Positions 8,866-17,400 of a stretch of 54,238 bases of DNA are shown here, piece by piece; position 1 is the stretch's first letter, and each line of letters begins with the position of its first letter. The stretch is taken from the NCBI GenBank assembly GCA_027482245.1, contig JAIXWG010000050.1:1-54238 (forward strand), read 5' to 3'. Below the pieces are notes generated by a model. It was not told the origin of the DNA, searched no databases, and was given only the letters and a program-made list of their open reading frames with translations. The stretch is from Acetobacteraceae bacterium (lineage in GTDB: Bacteria > Pseudomonadota > Alphaproteobacteria > Acetobacterales > Acetobacteraceae). Both the position numbers and the translations under genes were made by a program.

Positions 8866-8894
8866 TTGCGAACGCTTCTCAATTGCGATATTCC
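8866..8894 (+). promoter_or_regulatory. Promoter of the iron-binding protein gene, possible Fur-type operator
   Basis: TTGCGA (8866-8871), a 17-base spacer and TATTCC (8889-8894) fit a sigma-70 promoter for the gene starting at 8921. The same stretch, TTGCGAAcgcttcTCAATTGCGA, has an imperfect dyad similar to Fur boxes, which would suit an iron-uptake gene. Iron control is inference. Confidence 0.4.
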
Positions 8895-8920
8895 AACGCC
8901 ACCAGACCGAAAGGCCCCTA

Positions 8921-9967
8921 ATGACCGCGACCGCTCCCCGCCGCCTCATGCTCGCCGCGCTGCTGATGGCCGCCCCCGCCTTCGCGCCTGCCGCCCAGGC
9001 CCAGAACCGCGGCGAGGTCGCGGTCTATTCCGCGCGGCACTACGACACCGACCGCCGCCTCTATGACGCCTTCACGCGGGAGACGGGCATCCGCGTCCGC
9101 CTGATCGAGGGGGATGCCGACCAGCTGGTGGAGCGCATCCGGACGGAGGGTGCGAACAGCCCGGCCGACGTGCTGATCACGGTGGATGCCGCGCGCCTGG
9201 CCCGCGCCAAGGATGCCGGCGTGACGCAGGGCGTGCGCTCCGCGGTGCTGGAGGAGCGGGTGCCGGCCGGGCTGCGCGATGCGGAGGGCCACTGGTTCGC
9301 CGTCTCCCAGCGCGCGCGCGTCATCATGTACGACAAGACGCGCGGCGTGCCGCAGGGCCTGGCGCGGTATGAGGACCTGGCCAGCGACCGCTTCCGCAAC
9401 CAGATCTGCGTCCGCGCCGCCAACCACCCCTACAATGTCAGCCTGGCCGCCAGCATCCTGGCCGCCGATGGGCAGGAGGCGACGGAAGCCTGGGCGCGCG
9501 GCGTGGCCGCCAACCTGGCCCGCCCGCCGCAGGGCGGCGACCGCGACCAGTTCCGCGCCATCCCGCCCGGCCAGTGCACGCTGGCGATCAGCAACACCTA
9601 CTATCTCGGCCATTTCGGCGCGTCGGAGAATCCGGCCGACCGCGCGCTGTTCGAGCGGATCGGCGTGATCTTCCCGAACCAGGGCGCGGGCGACCGCGGG
9701 ACGCATGTGAACATCTCCGGCGTCGCGCTGATCCGCACCTCCCCCAACCGGGACAATGCGGTGCGCTTCATGGAGTACATGACGACGGCCGAGGCGCAGC
9801 AGATCTTCGCGCTGGGCAACATGGAATACCCGGTGGTGGCCGGCGTGCCGCTGCACCCCGCGCTGGCCGCGATGGGCCAGTTCCGGGCGGAGCCGGTGCA
9901 CGCGACGCAGTCCGCGGCCAATGCGGCCGAGGCGCTGCGGATCATGCAGCGGGCGGGCTGGCGCTGA
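8921..9967 (+). CDS. Periplasmic Fe(3+) ABC transporter substrate-binding protein
   Basis: 348 residues. The ATG at 8921 opens a Sec signal peptide (MLAALLMAAPAFAPAAQAQ). The mature start VAVYSARHYDTDRRLY and the features RIRTEGANSPADVLITVD, NHPYNVSLAAS and SNTYYLGHF match FutA/FbpA-type class II binding proteins; the adjacent tyrosines of NTYY are the usual iron ligands. The protein ends with the family's FMEYMTT...FALGNMEYPV. No permease or ATPase gene follows; a permease of the right type is found alone 3.3 kb away (13251-14951). Bacterioferritin genes lie immediately downstream, so the region is an iron handling locus. Probable iron control is noted at 8866. Confidence 0.93.
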   Translation: MTATAPRRLMLAALLMAAPAFAPAAQAQNRGEVAVYSARHYDTDRRLYDAFTRETGIRVRLIEGDADQLVERIRTEGANSPADVLITVDAARLARAKDAGVTQGVRSAVLEERVPAGLRDAEGHWFAVSQRARVIMYDKTRGVPQGLARYEDLASDRFRNQICVRAANHPYNVSLAASILAADGQEATEAWARGVAANLARPPQGGDRDQFRAIPPGQCTLAISNTYYLGHFGASENPADRALFERIGVIFPNQGAGDRGTHVNISGVALIRTSPNRDNAVRFMEYMTTAEAQQIFALGNMEYPVVAGVPLHPALAAMGQFRAEPVHATQSAANAAEALRIMQRAGWR

Positions 9968-10004
9968 GCGGCGGCGAGTCGATCGTTAACCGGGGGGCCA
10001 CGCC

Positions 10005-10181
10005 ATGGTGATCTGCCTTTGCAACGTGTTGACGCATCAACAGATCGCCGCGGCGGTGGCGGCGGGTGCCGACAGGCCGCATGATGTCTACGCCGCCTGC
10101 GGCTGCCAGGCGCAGTGCGGGTGCTGCACCCGCACCATCCTCGAGATGGTGCGGGCCGGCGCCGGCGCCGCGTCCCGGTGA
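10005..10181 (+). CDS. bfd: Bacterioferritin-associated ferredoxin
   Basis: 58 residues (MVICLCNVLTHQQIAAAV...). Four cysteines for a [2Fe-2S] cluster are visible: Cys4 and Cys6 (CLC) and the later CGCQAQCGCC cluster, arranged as in Bfd. Family role: it docks on bacterioferritin and passes electrons to release stored iron. The gene lies 37 bases after the iron-binding protein gene and 39 bases before bacterioferritin, so it is probably one transcription unit with bfr. Confidence 0.9.
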   Translation: MVICLCNVLTHQQIAAAVAAGADRPHDVYAACGCQAQCGCCTRTILEMVRAGAGAASR

Positions 10182-10220
10182 AGGTCCGGGCACAGACACC
10201 AGAAGCCGGAGAACCGCCCG

Positions 10221-10706
10221 ATGCCGCGTGACCAGAAGGTGATCGAGTACCTCAACGCCCAGCTCACCAACGAGCTGACCGCGATCAACCAGTACTTCCT
10301 GCACAGCCGCACGCTGCGCCACTGGGGCGTCACGAAGCTGGCGCGCAAGGAGTACGAGGAATCGATCGAGGAGATGAAGCACGCGGACTGGCTGATCGAG
10401 CGCATCCTCTTCCTCGGCGGCCTGCCCAATGTGCAGCGGCTGAACCAGGTGCTGGTCGGGCAGAGCGTGCAGGAGATCCTGGAGGCCGACCTCAAGCTGG
10501 AGGAGAAGGCGCTGGTCGATCTCCGCGACGGCATCGCGCATGCCGAGAGCGTGCGTGACTATGTCAGCCGCGACCTGATGCTGAAGATCCTGGCGAATGA
10601 GGAGGAGCACGAGGATTTCCTCGACCGCCAGTTCGACCTGATCCGCCAGATCGGGATCGAGCGCTACATCCTGCTCAACAGCGATCCGGCGACGGACCAG
10701 GAATAG
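10221..10706 (+). CDS. bfr: Bacterioferritin
   Basis: 161 residues, the usual family length. The ferroxidase centre ligands are at canonical positions: Glu18, Glu51, His54, Glu94, Glu127 and His130. Met52 is present as the heme axial ligand, so this is a true heme-containing Bfr rather than a plain ferritin. It forms 24-subunit cages that oxidise and store iron. bfd lies 39 bases upstream. The convergent MBL hydrolase gene ends 9 bases after its stop. Confidence 0.96.
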   Translation: MPRDQKVIEYLNAQLTNELTAINQYFLHSRTLRHWGVTKLARKEYEESIEEMKHADWLIERILFLGGLPNVQRLNQVLVGQSVQEILEADLKLEEKALVDLRDGIAHAESVRDYVSRDLMLKILANEEEHEDFLDRQFDLIRQIGIERYILLNSDPATDQE

Positions 10707-10715
10707 CCGCGCGCC

Positions 10716-11690
10716 TCATCCCCACTGCCACGGCGTGGGGATGAAGGCGAAGCCCTGGCCGGCGGCCTCGATGTGGCCGAGCCCCGGCCAGGGGAAGTGG
10801 TAGCCCAGCACCGGCAGGCGATCCGTCGCCGCCATGTCGAGCGTGCGGCGGCGTGTGGCGACGGCCTGGCCCGGGTCGCTGTCGAAGACGAAGGGCCAGT
10901 CGGGGCGGGCCAGCGCCAGCACGGCGTGGTTGGCGACGTCGCCCAGCACCAGCAGGCGCGCGCCCTCGCTTTCCAGCAGGTAGCTGACATGGCCGGGCGT
11001 GTGGCCCGGCGTCGGCACGGCACGGATGCCGGGCGCGACCTCCGCATTCACGCCCAGCATCGCGAAGCGGTCCCGCCGCGGGAGCAGCACGGCGCGGGTG
11101 CCCTGCACGAAGCCGCGGATCGGCTCCGGCTGCGCCAGCAGCGCCTCATTCGTCCAGGTGTCGAAATCGGTGGAGGACATGGCGTAGCGGGCATTCGGGA
11201 AGACGCTGTCGCCCGCGGCGTCCGCGATGCCCCAGGCATGGTCGGGATGGGCATGGGTGAAGGCGACCAGGTCGACCTCCGCCGGATCGATCCCCGCGGC
11301 GCGGAGCGAGGCGGGCAGCTGCCCGGTCCCCGGGCCGAAGACGGGCTGCGCGCCGACGCCGGCATCCAGCAGGATCAACTGCGCGCCGGTGTTCACGACC
11401 AGGGCGTTGATGGCGGTGGGAAGCCGGTCCTCCGGCAGGAAGGCGCGGCGGAGCGCGGCCGTCACCGCCGCCTCCGTCGCCACGCCGCCGCCGAAGGTGG
11501 GGAAGGGGGGTGCGAGGTTGATGGCCCCGTCGGAGACGACGGTGCATTCGAAGGCGCCGAGGCGGAAGCGATACCAGCCCGCCACCTGCCCGCCCCGCTG
11601 CGGCGCGGCGGCGTGGGCGCCGGGCGGGGGCAGCAGCGCGGCCCCGAAGCCCAGGGTTGCGGCAAGGCTCGCGCGGCGGGTGATCGTCAT
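10716..11690 (-). CDS. Exported MBL-fold metallo-hydrolase
   Basis: 324 residues. The N-terminus MTITRRASLAATLGFGAALL has a twin-arginine motif and hydrophobic stretch ending near AHAAAP, so Tat export is likely. The metal site THAHPDHAWG is near residue 148, followed by TPGHTPGHVSYL and LGDVANH, as in lactonase/sulfatase-like MBL hydrolases. The substrate is unknown. The start codon overlaps the stop of the GH3 gene by 4 bases (ATGA), so the two are translationally coupled and may act on related compounds. Confidence 0.88.
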   Translation of the reverse strand: MTITRRASLAATLGFGAALLPPPGAHAAAPQRGGQVAGWYRFRLGAFECTVVSDGAINLAPPFPTFGGGVATEAAVTAALRRAFLPEDRLPTAINALVVNTGAQLILLDAGVGAQPVFGPGTGQLPASLRAAGIDPAEVDLVAFTHAHPDHAWGIADAAGDSVFPNARYAMSSTDFDTWTNEALLAQPEPIRGFVQGTRAVLLPRRDRFAMLGVNAEVAPGIRAVPTPGHTPGHVSYLLESEGARLLVLGDVANHAVLALARPDWPFVFDSDPGQAVATRRRTLDMAATDRLPVLGYHFPWPGLGHIEAAGQGFAFIPTPWQWG

Positions 11691-13174
11691 GGGGCGTGGC
11701 CTTCCGGGTCGGGGGCAAGAAAGCGCGCAGCCTCCGCGAAGCGGGCGGGGTCGGCGATGATGTGAGGCACCTTGTTCTGCCCGCCCAGCCGGCCGGTGGC
11801 GCGCATCCAGGCGTGGAAGCGCCCCGGCGGCAGCAGCGTGACGCGCGGCAGCAGCAGCTGCCCGCCCTGGCGGTGGGCGGCGTAGTCGGCATTGGCCGCG
11901 GCCAGCGCCTGGTCCAGCAGCGTGCCGAGCCGCGCCGCATCGCCGGTGCCTTCCAGCAGCACGTGGTGGCGCCCCTGCGCGCCCTCGAACTCAGGCCCGC
12001 AGCACCATTCGGCGGGGGTGACGCGGGCGATGGCGCAGGCGGCCTCCAGCGCCGCCACCACCTCATGCCCCGCCAGGTGTTCCCCGAAGGCGGAGAGCGT
12101 CCAGGCGGTGCGGCCGGTGATCAGCAGGCGCGGCGGGTCACGGTCGATGAAGCGGACGACGTCGCCGACGACATAGGCGTGCAGCCCGGCCACCGTCGTC
12201 ACCACCACGGCGTAGTCGATGCCGGTCTCGATCGTCGCGGCCCAGTGGCGCGTGGGGTTTGGCGAATCGAGCTCCGCGACCGGCACGAATTCGTGGAAGA
12301 CGCCGCGGTCGAGGTTCAGGCGCAGGCCCTCGCCATCGCCCCGGTCGGCGATGGCGAGGAAGCCCTCGCTGGCCGCATAGACCTCCCGCGTCGCGCAGCC
12401 TGGCGGCAGGTAGGGGGCGATGCGGTCGCGATAGGGCGGCCAGGCGACGCCGCCATGCACCAGCAGTTCGAGGTTGGGGAAGGGCGGCGCCCCGCCCATG
12501 CGGTCCAGCAGCATCAGCAGCCAGGACGGCGTGCCGGTCAGCACGCGGATCGCGGGCCGCGGCGTCGTCAGCGCCAGCGCCGCGATCTTGCTGTCCCAGT
12601 CCGGCATCAGGGCCAGGCGCTCCGGCGGCCAGACCCAGGGGCGGAGCGGCCAGGGCACCTCATGCGCCACGATGCCGGACAGGTCGCCGGCACGCACGCC
12701 GGGGCCGATGACGTCGAGCGCGGTGGACCCACCCAGCATCAGGGTCCGGCCCGCGAAGGGGCGGCTCCGGGGGTGGTGGTGCAGGTGCCAGGCGAGGGTA
12801 TCCATCCCCGCGCCGCGATTGGCCCGCATCATGGCGGCGGAGACCGGGATGCGCTTGGTGCGCCCCGCGGTGGTGCCGGAGGACAGCGCGACGGAGGGGA
12901 TGCGCCCGGGCCAGTTGATGTCGCGCAGCACCGGATAATCCTGCTTCCACCACTCCGCCCAGAAATCCTCGTAGCGGCGCAGCGGCACGCGGGCCTGGAA
13001 GGACGCGACATCGCGGATGGTGGCGAAGCCATGGGCGCGGCCGAAGCGCGTGTCCCGCGCCTGGTGCAGCAGCCGCAGCAGCAGGGCCTGCTGCGTGGCG
13101 GCTGGGTCGGCCCGCATCAGCGCCGCGATGCGCCGCCGCCCCCAGGCGGCCAGGAAGGGCGTGCCATCCAGCAT
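11687..13174 (-). CDS. GH3-family acyl-acid adenylase/amido synthetase-like protein
   Basis: 495 residues. GH3-type features are visible: SSGTTAGRTKRIPVS (ATP-binding P-loop-like motif near residue 98), VYAASEGFLAI (AMP/acid site) and VVGDVVRF ... RLLITGRTAWTLSAFGEHL near the start of the C-terminal domain, then KVPHII. GH3 enzymes in plants conjugate auxin or jasmonate to amino acids through an acyl-adenylate. Bacterial members are common in high-GC genomes, but their substrates are mostly unknown. The gene is coupled to the exported MBL hydrolase by a 4-base overlap. An amidase-like or lactonase partner for a GH3 product is a possible theme, by inference only. Confidence 0.85.
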   Translation of the reverse strand: MLDGTPFLAAWGRRRIAALMRADPAATQQALLLRLLHQARDTRFGRAHGFATIRDVASFQARVPLRRYEDFWAEWWKQDYPVLRDINWPGRIPSVALSSGTTAGRTKRIPVSAAMMRANRGAGMDTLAWHLHHHPRSRPFAGRTLMLGGSTALDVIGPGVRAGDLSGIVAHEVPWPLRPWVWPPERLALMPDWDSKIAALALTTPRPAIRVLTGTPSWLLMLLDRMGGAPPFPNLELLVHGGVAWPPYRDRIAPYLPPGCATREVYAASEGFLAIADRGDGEGLRLNLDRGVFHEFVPVAELDSPNPTRHWAATIETGIDYAVVVTTVAGLHAYVVGDVVRFIDRDPPRLLITGRTAWTLSAFGEHLAGHEVVAALEAACAIARVTPAEWCCGPEFEGAQGRHHVLLEGTGDAARLGTLLDQALAAANADYAAHRQGGQLLLPRVTLLPPGRFHAWMRATGRLGGQNKVPHIIADPARFAEAARFLAPDPEGHAP

Positions 13175-13250
13175 TAGCGGCGCGCCACGGTCTTCAGGCT
13201 TCCCATCATGGCAAGATGGCGCGGCGGCACGCCCTGTCCAGCCGGGGGGC

Positions 13251-14951
13251 TCAGCCCTTCCGCATGCCTCGCACCAATGCGATCACGGGCAGCAGCCCCA
13301 CCACGACGATCAGCAGCGCGCTGGTCGAGGCCTCCGCCAGGCGTTCGTCGGAGGCCAGCGAATGGACGCGCACCGCAAGCGTGTCGAAATCGAAGGGCCG
13401 GACGATCAGCGTGGCCGGCAACTCCTTCATCGTGTCCACGAAGACCAGCACGGCAGCGGTGATGAGGGCGCCGCGCGCCAGCGGCAGCTCCACCTCCCGC
13501 ACCGCCTGGCCGGGACGGCGGCCCAGCACGCGGGCGGCGGCGAAAAGGCTCGGCTTCACGCGCGTCAGCCCCGATTCGACGGCGGAGAGCGCGACGCCCA
13601 GGAAGCGGACGAGATAGGCGAAGACCAGCGCCGCGATGGTGCCGGACAGCAGCAGCCCGGTGGAGATGCCGAAGCGCGCGCGCATCCAGGCATCCACCGC
13701 ATTGTCGAACAGCGCGAAGGGCACCAGCGTGCCGACCGCGATGACCGATCCCGGCAGCGCATAGCCGAGCGAGGCCAGCCTATTCGCCGTAGCGCGGAGG
13801 CGGGAGGGGTGCAGGCGGTTCCCCCAGGCCAGCAGCGCGCCGAGCGCCACCGCGAGCCCGGCCGTCACCGCCGCGAGGGTGAGCGAGTTGAGCGCGAAGG
13901 GCAGGGTGCGGCGGGCATCCAGCGGATCGGCGGATTGCAGCATCAGCGCCAGCAGCGTGCCGCCGGGGATGACGAAGCCCAGCAGGACGGGCCCTGCGCA
14001 GGCGATGATGGCGGCCGCTTCCTTCCAGCCATGCAGCACCACGGGCCGCAGCGGCGGGTGGCGCGTGGTGGTGGGGTGGTAGCGCCGGCCGCCCCGCGAC
14101 AGGCGTTCCAGCAGCAGCAGCAGCGCCACCACGCCCATCAGGCAGGCCGCCAGCTGCGCGGCGGCGGAGCGGTCACCCTGGCCGAACCAGGCGTCGTAGA
14201 TGCCCGTCGTGAAGGTGCGGACCGCGAAGTGCTGCACGGTGCCGAAATCGGCAAGCACCTCCATCAGCACCAGCGCCACGCCGGCGGCCAGCGCCGGGCG
14301 CGCCATGGGCAGCGCCACATGCAGGAAGGTGCGGGGCAGGCCGTGGCCGAGGGTGCGGCTGGCCTCCAGCAGGCAGACGCTTTGTTGCAAAAACGCGTTG
14401 CGGCAGAGCAGGTAGACATAGGGGTAGAGCACGGCCGCCAGCATCAGCGCTGCACCCGGCAGGCTGCGGATCTCCGGGAACCAGTACTGGCCCCAGCGCA
14501 ACCCCGTGGCGGCGCGGATCGCTTCCTGCACCGGGCCGGCCACGTCCAGCAGCCAGACATAGGCGTAGCCGCAGACATAGGCCGGCATCGCCATGGGCAG
14601 CAGCAGCGCCACCTCCAGCGCCGCGCGGCCGCGGAAGGCGCAGGTGGAGACCAGCCAGGCGGAGACCGCCCCCATGCTGGCCGCCATCAGCCCGACCAGC
14701 AGCGACAGCAGGACGGAGTTGACCAGCAGCTCCGCCAGCATGGTCCGCAGGATATGCGCCCAGGCCTGCCCGCCCGCCGCCGACAGCACCGGCGTCGCCG
14801 CCGTGACGAGCACGGATGCGAGCGGCGCGGTGATCAGCACGGCCACCAGCACCGCCGCCCAGGCCCAGAAGGGGGCGGCGCGGCGACGGCGGGGCGCGGC
14901 TGGCGCGCGGGGGGCCAGGGCGGCCTCCGCCCCGGCCAGGCTGCCGGACAT
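13251..14951 (-). CDS. Iron ABC transporter permease (FbpB/SfuB type, two fused permease halves)
   Basis: 566 residues with about 12 hydrophobic segments. Two binding-protein-dependent transport inner-membrane domains are in tandem: the first after WAWAAVLVAVLITAPLASVL and the second after AAAIIACAGPVLLGFVIPG. EAA-type loops are visible at EASRTLGHGLPRTFLHVALP and AARVLGRRPGQAVREVELP. This double-length layout is typical of ferric-iron importers. No ATPase or binding protein is adjacent; the Fe-binding protein at 8921-9967 is a plausible partner. A 10-codon-scale gap separates it from the flavin reductase gene upstream (14961), so these two may be co-transcribed, which could pair iron reduction with iron uptake. 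Confidence 0.9.
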   Translation of the reverse strand: MSGSLAGAEAALAPRAPAAPRRRRAAPFWAWAAVLVAVLITAPLASVLVTAATPVLSAAGGQAWAHILRTMLAELLVNSVLLSLLVGLMAASMGAVSAWLVSTCAFRGRAALEVALLLPMAMPAYVCGYAYVWLLDVAGPVQEAIRAATGLRWGQYWFPEIRSLPGAALMLAAVLYPYVYLLCRNAFLQQSVCLLEASRTLGHGLPRTFLHVALPMARPALAAGVALVLMEVLADFGTVQHFAVRTFTTGIYDAWFGQGDRSAAAQLAACLMGVVALLLLLERLSRGGRRYHPTTTRHPPLRPVVLHGWKEAAAIIACAGPVLLGFVIPGGTLLALMLQSADPLDARRTLPFALNSLTLAAVTAGLAVALGALLAWGNRLHPSRLRATANRLASLGYALPGSVIAVGTLVPFALFDNAVDAWMRARFGISTGLLLSGTIAALVFAYLVRFLGVALSAVESGLTRVKPSLFAAARVLGRRPGQAVREVELPLARGALITAAVLVFVDTMKELPATLIVRPFDFDTLAVRVHSLASDERLAEASTSALLIVVVGLLPVIALVRGMRKG

Positions 14952-14960
14952 GGGGTTGGG

Positions 14961-15602
14961 CTACTCCGCCGCCTTCTTCCGCGCGGCCCATTCCTCCGGC
15001 GTCACGCGGGGGAATTCGACGCGGTCGCGCGTGGTGGAATACCAGCCGCGGCCATGCATGCGGCCGACCAAATCCAGCACCGGCGTGTCGACATAGGCGC
15101 GCTCGGCGTTCATCACCGCCTCATCCGCCACGTGCATGGCCGTCACCTCGCCCATCACCATGGTGTGGACGCCGATCGGCATGGTCTTCCACAGCCGGCA
15201 TTCCATCGCGACCGGGCTGCCCGCGATGCGGGGCGTCCCGATCTTGGTGGAGGGGATGGTGGCGAGTCCGGCCTCGGCCAGTTCATCGACGCCGGGTGGG
15301 TAGTCGGCGGCGGTCGCCACCATCTGCTCCGCCAGCGCGTGCGGCACCAGGCAGACCGTGAACTCGCCCGTCGCCTCGATGTTCGAGAGCGTGTCCTTCG
15401 GCGACCCCTGCGGCCGCGGGCCGCAGGAGATGGCGACGACGGCCGGATCCTCCCCGAACACGTTGAAGAAGGAATAGGGCGCGGCGTTCAGCACGCCCGC
15501 CGCGTCGCGCGACACGACCCAGGCGATCGGCCGCGGCACGACGCAGGAGACGAGCAGCTTATAGCGATTGCTGTGGGGCATCGCATCGAAGTCGAAGAGC
15601 AT
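14961..15602 (-). CDS. Flavin reductase family protein (FMN-binding split barrel)
   Basis: 213 residues. The flavin-reductase-like domain covers most of the protein: PRPIAWVVSRDAAGVLNAAPYSFFN, a FMN phosphate loop region with SPKDTLSNIEATGEFTVCL, and a late GRGWYSTT segment. Family members reduce or bind FMN; some serve as monooxygenase partners, others are of unknown role. The start codon is followed closely by the family's RYKLLVSCVVPRPIAWV block, so the ATG at 15602 is well supported. It lies 9 bases upstream of the iron permease gene on the same strand. The upstream side carries two large palindromes. Confidence 0.88.
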   Translation of the reverse strand: MLFDFDAMPHSNRYKLLVSCVVPRPIAWVVSRDAAGVLNAAPYSFFNVFGEDPAVVAISCGPRPQGSPKDTLSNIEATGEFTVCLVPHALAEQMVATAADYPPGVDELAEAGLATIPSTKIGTPRIAGSPVAMECRLWKTMPIGVHTMVMGEVTAMHVADEAVMNAERAYVDTPVLDLVGRMHGRGWYSTTRDRVEFPRVTPEEWAARKKAAE

Positions 15603-15680
15603 GGGCCTGTCCCGGTCTGGAGGCGGCTGATCCGCGCGCCGGGAAACTGACGCCGCGCGCCCGGCGTGTCGAGGGGCGGC

Positions 15681-15729
15681 TGAAGCACCATCCGATCACG
15701 CTGGATCAGCGTGATCGGATGGTGCTTCA
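15681..15729. repeat. Large palindrome, 22-base perfect arms, 5-base loop
   Basis: Left arm 15681-15702 and right arm 15708-15729 are exact reverse complements (tgaagcaccatccgatcacg + ct); the loop is ggatc. It has no T-tract and sits directly before a second palindrome. It resembles a REP-type extragenic palindrome, and as RNA would form a very stable hairpin. Confidence 0.85.
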
Positions 15730-15744
15730 GAAACAACTCCTTCC

Positions 15745-15784
15745 AGAGCACGAGATCCGTCCAACCGGACGGATCTCGTGCTCT
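15745..15784. repeat. Second palindrome, 18-base perfect arms, 4-base loop
   Basis: Left arm 15745-15762 (agagcacgagatccgtcc), loop aacc, right arm 15767-15784. It overlaps the TAG stop (15783-15785) of the next minus-strand gene, so it may act as a transcription terminator for that gene despite lacking a U-tract, or as half of a REP pair with 15681-15729. Confidence 0.85.
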
Positions 15785-16148
15785 AGGCCTGCATGCGCTG
15801 GCGGGATGCGGGCATCAGGGACCGGATCTCGGCCTCGGCCACCACCTCGGCCGAATCAGCCAGCGCCGCGGTCAGCGGGAGGCCCATGGCGCGGGCGGTG
15901 CGGCCGAGGGCCAGGCTGCAGGCCTTGAGCGATTCGAGGGAGAGCATGCGGTTGGCCATTTCCAGGTCCCGGCTGGCGCTGGCGGGATCGACGAGGTCGA
16001 AGACGTAGGTGCGGCTGCCATCATCGTTGCGGGTGACGAGCGGGGTCTGCTGGAGAAGAGCGTGCAGCAATTCGAGGTCTGGCGTGGTGTCGAGGTTCCC
16101 CTCGCCGCGTTCCTGGACGAACAAGGTGATCCGTGCCGCCTTTCTCAT
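15783..16148 (-). CDS. Hypothetical protein, 121 residues
   Basis: I do not recognise a family. The protein begins MRKAARITLFVQERGEG, is soluble, and its C-terminal half is predicted mostly helical (MANRMLSLESLKACSLALGRTA..., AALADSAEVVAEAEIRSL). Codon use matches neighbouring genes. It stands alone on the minus strand. Upstream (16149-16311) is a noticeably AT-richer stretch around 16225-16260 that may hold its promoter. The stop codon lies in the arm of a palindrome. Confidence 0.6.
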   Translation of the reverse strand: MRKAARITLFVQERGEGNLDTTPDLELLHALLQQTPLVTRNDDGSRTYVFDLVDPASASRDLEMANRMLSLESLKACSLALGRTARAMGLPLTAALADSAEVVAEAEIRSLMPASRQRMQA

Positions 16149-16311
16149 CCCGTCATGACCCGCCTTGGGGGGCGGGTCCCCCTGCTTCGAATGGCCCCCG
16201 ACAGCCCCGACGACCGAGGGGGGTGAGAAATTTCGTTGATCTTTAGCAACCTTAGATAGTTGGCCGCTACGTACCCGCGAAAGTCAATCACCCCGTGCTA
16301 CCAAAATGGAG

Positions 16312-17289
16312 TCAGTGCAGCGCATCGGTTGCAACCATCCCACGCAACAGGACGGCATCCAGGTTATCCAGCGCGCGATGACCCATCGCATTTCTCGTTT
16401 CTTCCGTTGCGCTGCCGAGATGTGGGAGCAGTGCTACATTTTCGAGGCCGAAATAACCTTCGTATACCTTGGGTTCGCCGTCATAGACGTCAAGGCCGGC
16501 CGCCCGCAGATGGCCGGAGGACAGCGCCGCGACCAGGGCCGGATCGTCCACCGTGCCGCCGCGGCCGGTGTTGATGACGATGGCCCCCGGCTTCATCCAG
16601 GACAGCTTTTCCGCGTCCAGCCACTTCCGCGTCGCCTCGCCCCCCGGGATGTGCATGGACAGGATGTCGATGGCGCCGAGGAAATCCTTCGCATCGGCAT
16701 GGAAGATCGCGCCCTGTTCCTGCGCCGGCGCGACGCGGGACCGGTTGTGGTAGTGGATCTCCATCCGCATCGCCCGCGCCATGGCGGCCAGTTCCTGGCC
16801 GATCCGCCCATAGCCCGCGATGCCGAGCTTCTTGCCTTCCAGCGTCACGCCCATCAGCTGGGTCGGCGCCCAGCCGGTCCAGGCGCGGGCTCGGACCAGG
16901 CGTTCGCCTTCCCCGGCGCGGCGGGCGGCCATCAGCATCAGGGTGAAGGCGCATTCGGCGGTGGCGAAGGACAGCACGCCCGGCGTGTTCGCCACCGTGA
17001 TGCCCCGCGCCGCGGCGGCCGGAATCGCCAGGTGGTCCGTGCCGACGGAGAAGGTGGCGATGATCTTCACGCTGTCCGGCAGGGCGGCGATGGTGGCCGC
17101 GCCCAGCGGGTCCCCGGCCGCGCAGAGGATGCCGGCGGCGCCGCATTCGGCCGCACGGCGGGCGATCTCGGCCCCGTCCTTGTACCAGGGGTCGTCGCTG
17201 CTGTTCAGGCGCGCGTCGTAGTCGCGCGCGGCGCGGGCCTCGATGGCCTCCGGCAGCTTGCGGGTCAGCAGCAGGACGGGCTTCGGCAT
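16312..17289 (-). CDS. D-2-hydroxyacid (glyoxylate/hydroxypyruvate-type) dehydrogenase
   Basis: 325 residues from the ATG at 17289 (AAGGGGAA 7-14 bases upstream). Two Rossmann-like halves: catalytic N/C parts with FSVGTDHLAIPAA and NTPGVLSFATAE, and the NAD(P)-binding core GIAGYGRIGQELA. Catalytic Arg in NTGRGGTVDD, Glu in DVYDGEPKV and His in LLPHLGSATEETR are all present. Enzymes of this family reduce or oxidise D-2-hydroxy acids such as glycerate or glyoxylate. It is divergent from the SDR gene (111-base gap). Confidence 0.9.
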   Translation of the reverse strand: MPKPVLLLTRKLPEAIEARAARDYDARLNSSDDPWYKDGAEIARRAAECGAAGILCAAGDPLGAATIAALPDSVKIIATFSVGTDHLAIPAAAARGITVANTPGVLSFATAECAFTLMLMAARRAGEGERLVRARAWTGWAPTQLMGVTLEGKKLGIAGYGRIGQELAAMARAMRMEIHYHNRSRVAPAQEQGAIFHADAKDFLGAIDILSMHIPGGEATRKWLDAEKLSWMKPGAIVINTGRGGTVDDPALVAALSSGHLRAAGLDVYDGEPKVYEGYFGLENVALLPHLGSATEETRNAMGHRALDNLDAVLLRGMVATDALH

Positions 17290-17400
17290 GGCGGCGGTTC
17301 CCCTTCGGTCTTCCGGCACCGTTAGCAGACCGGGCCCCGCTTGCCAGGGGCGCCGCCGGGTTGCAGGGTCCGGCGCATTCTGCCGGAAGGGAATCATGCC

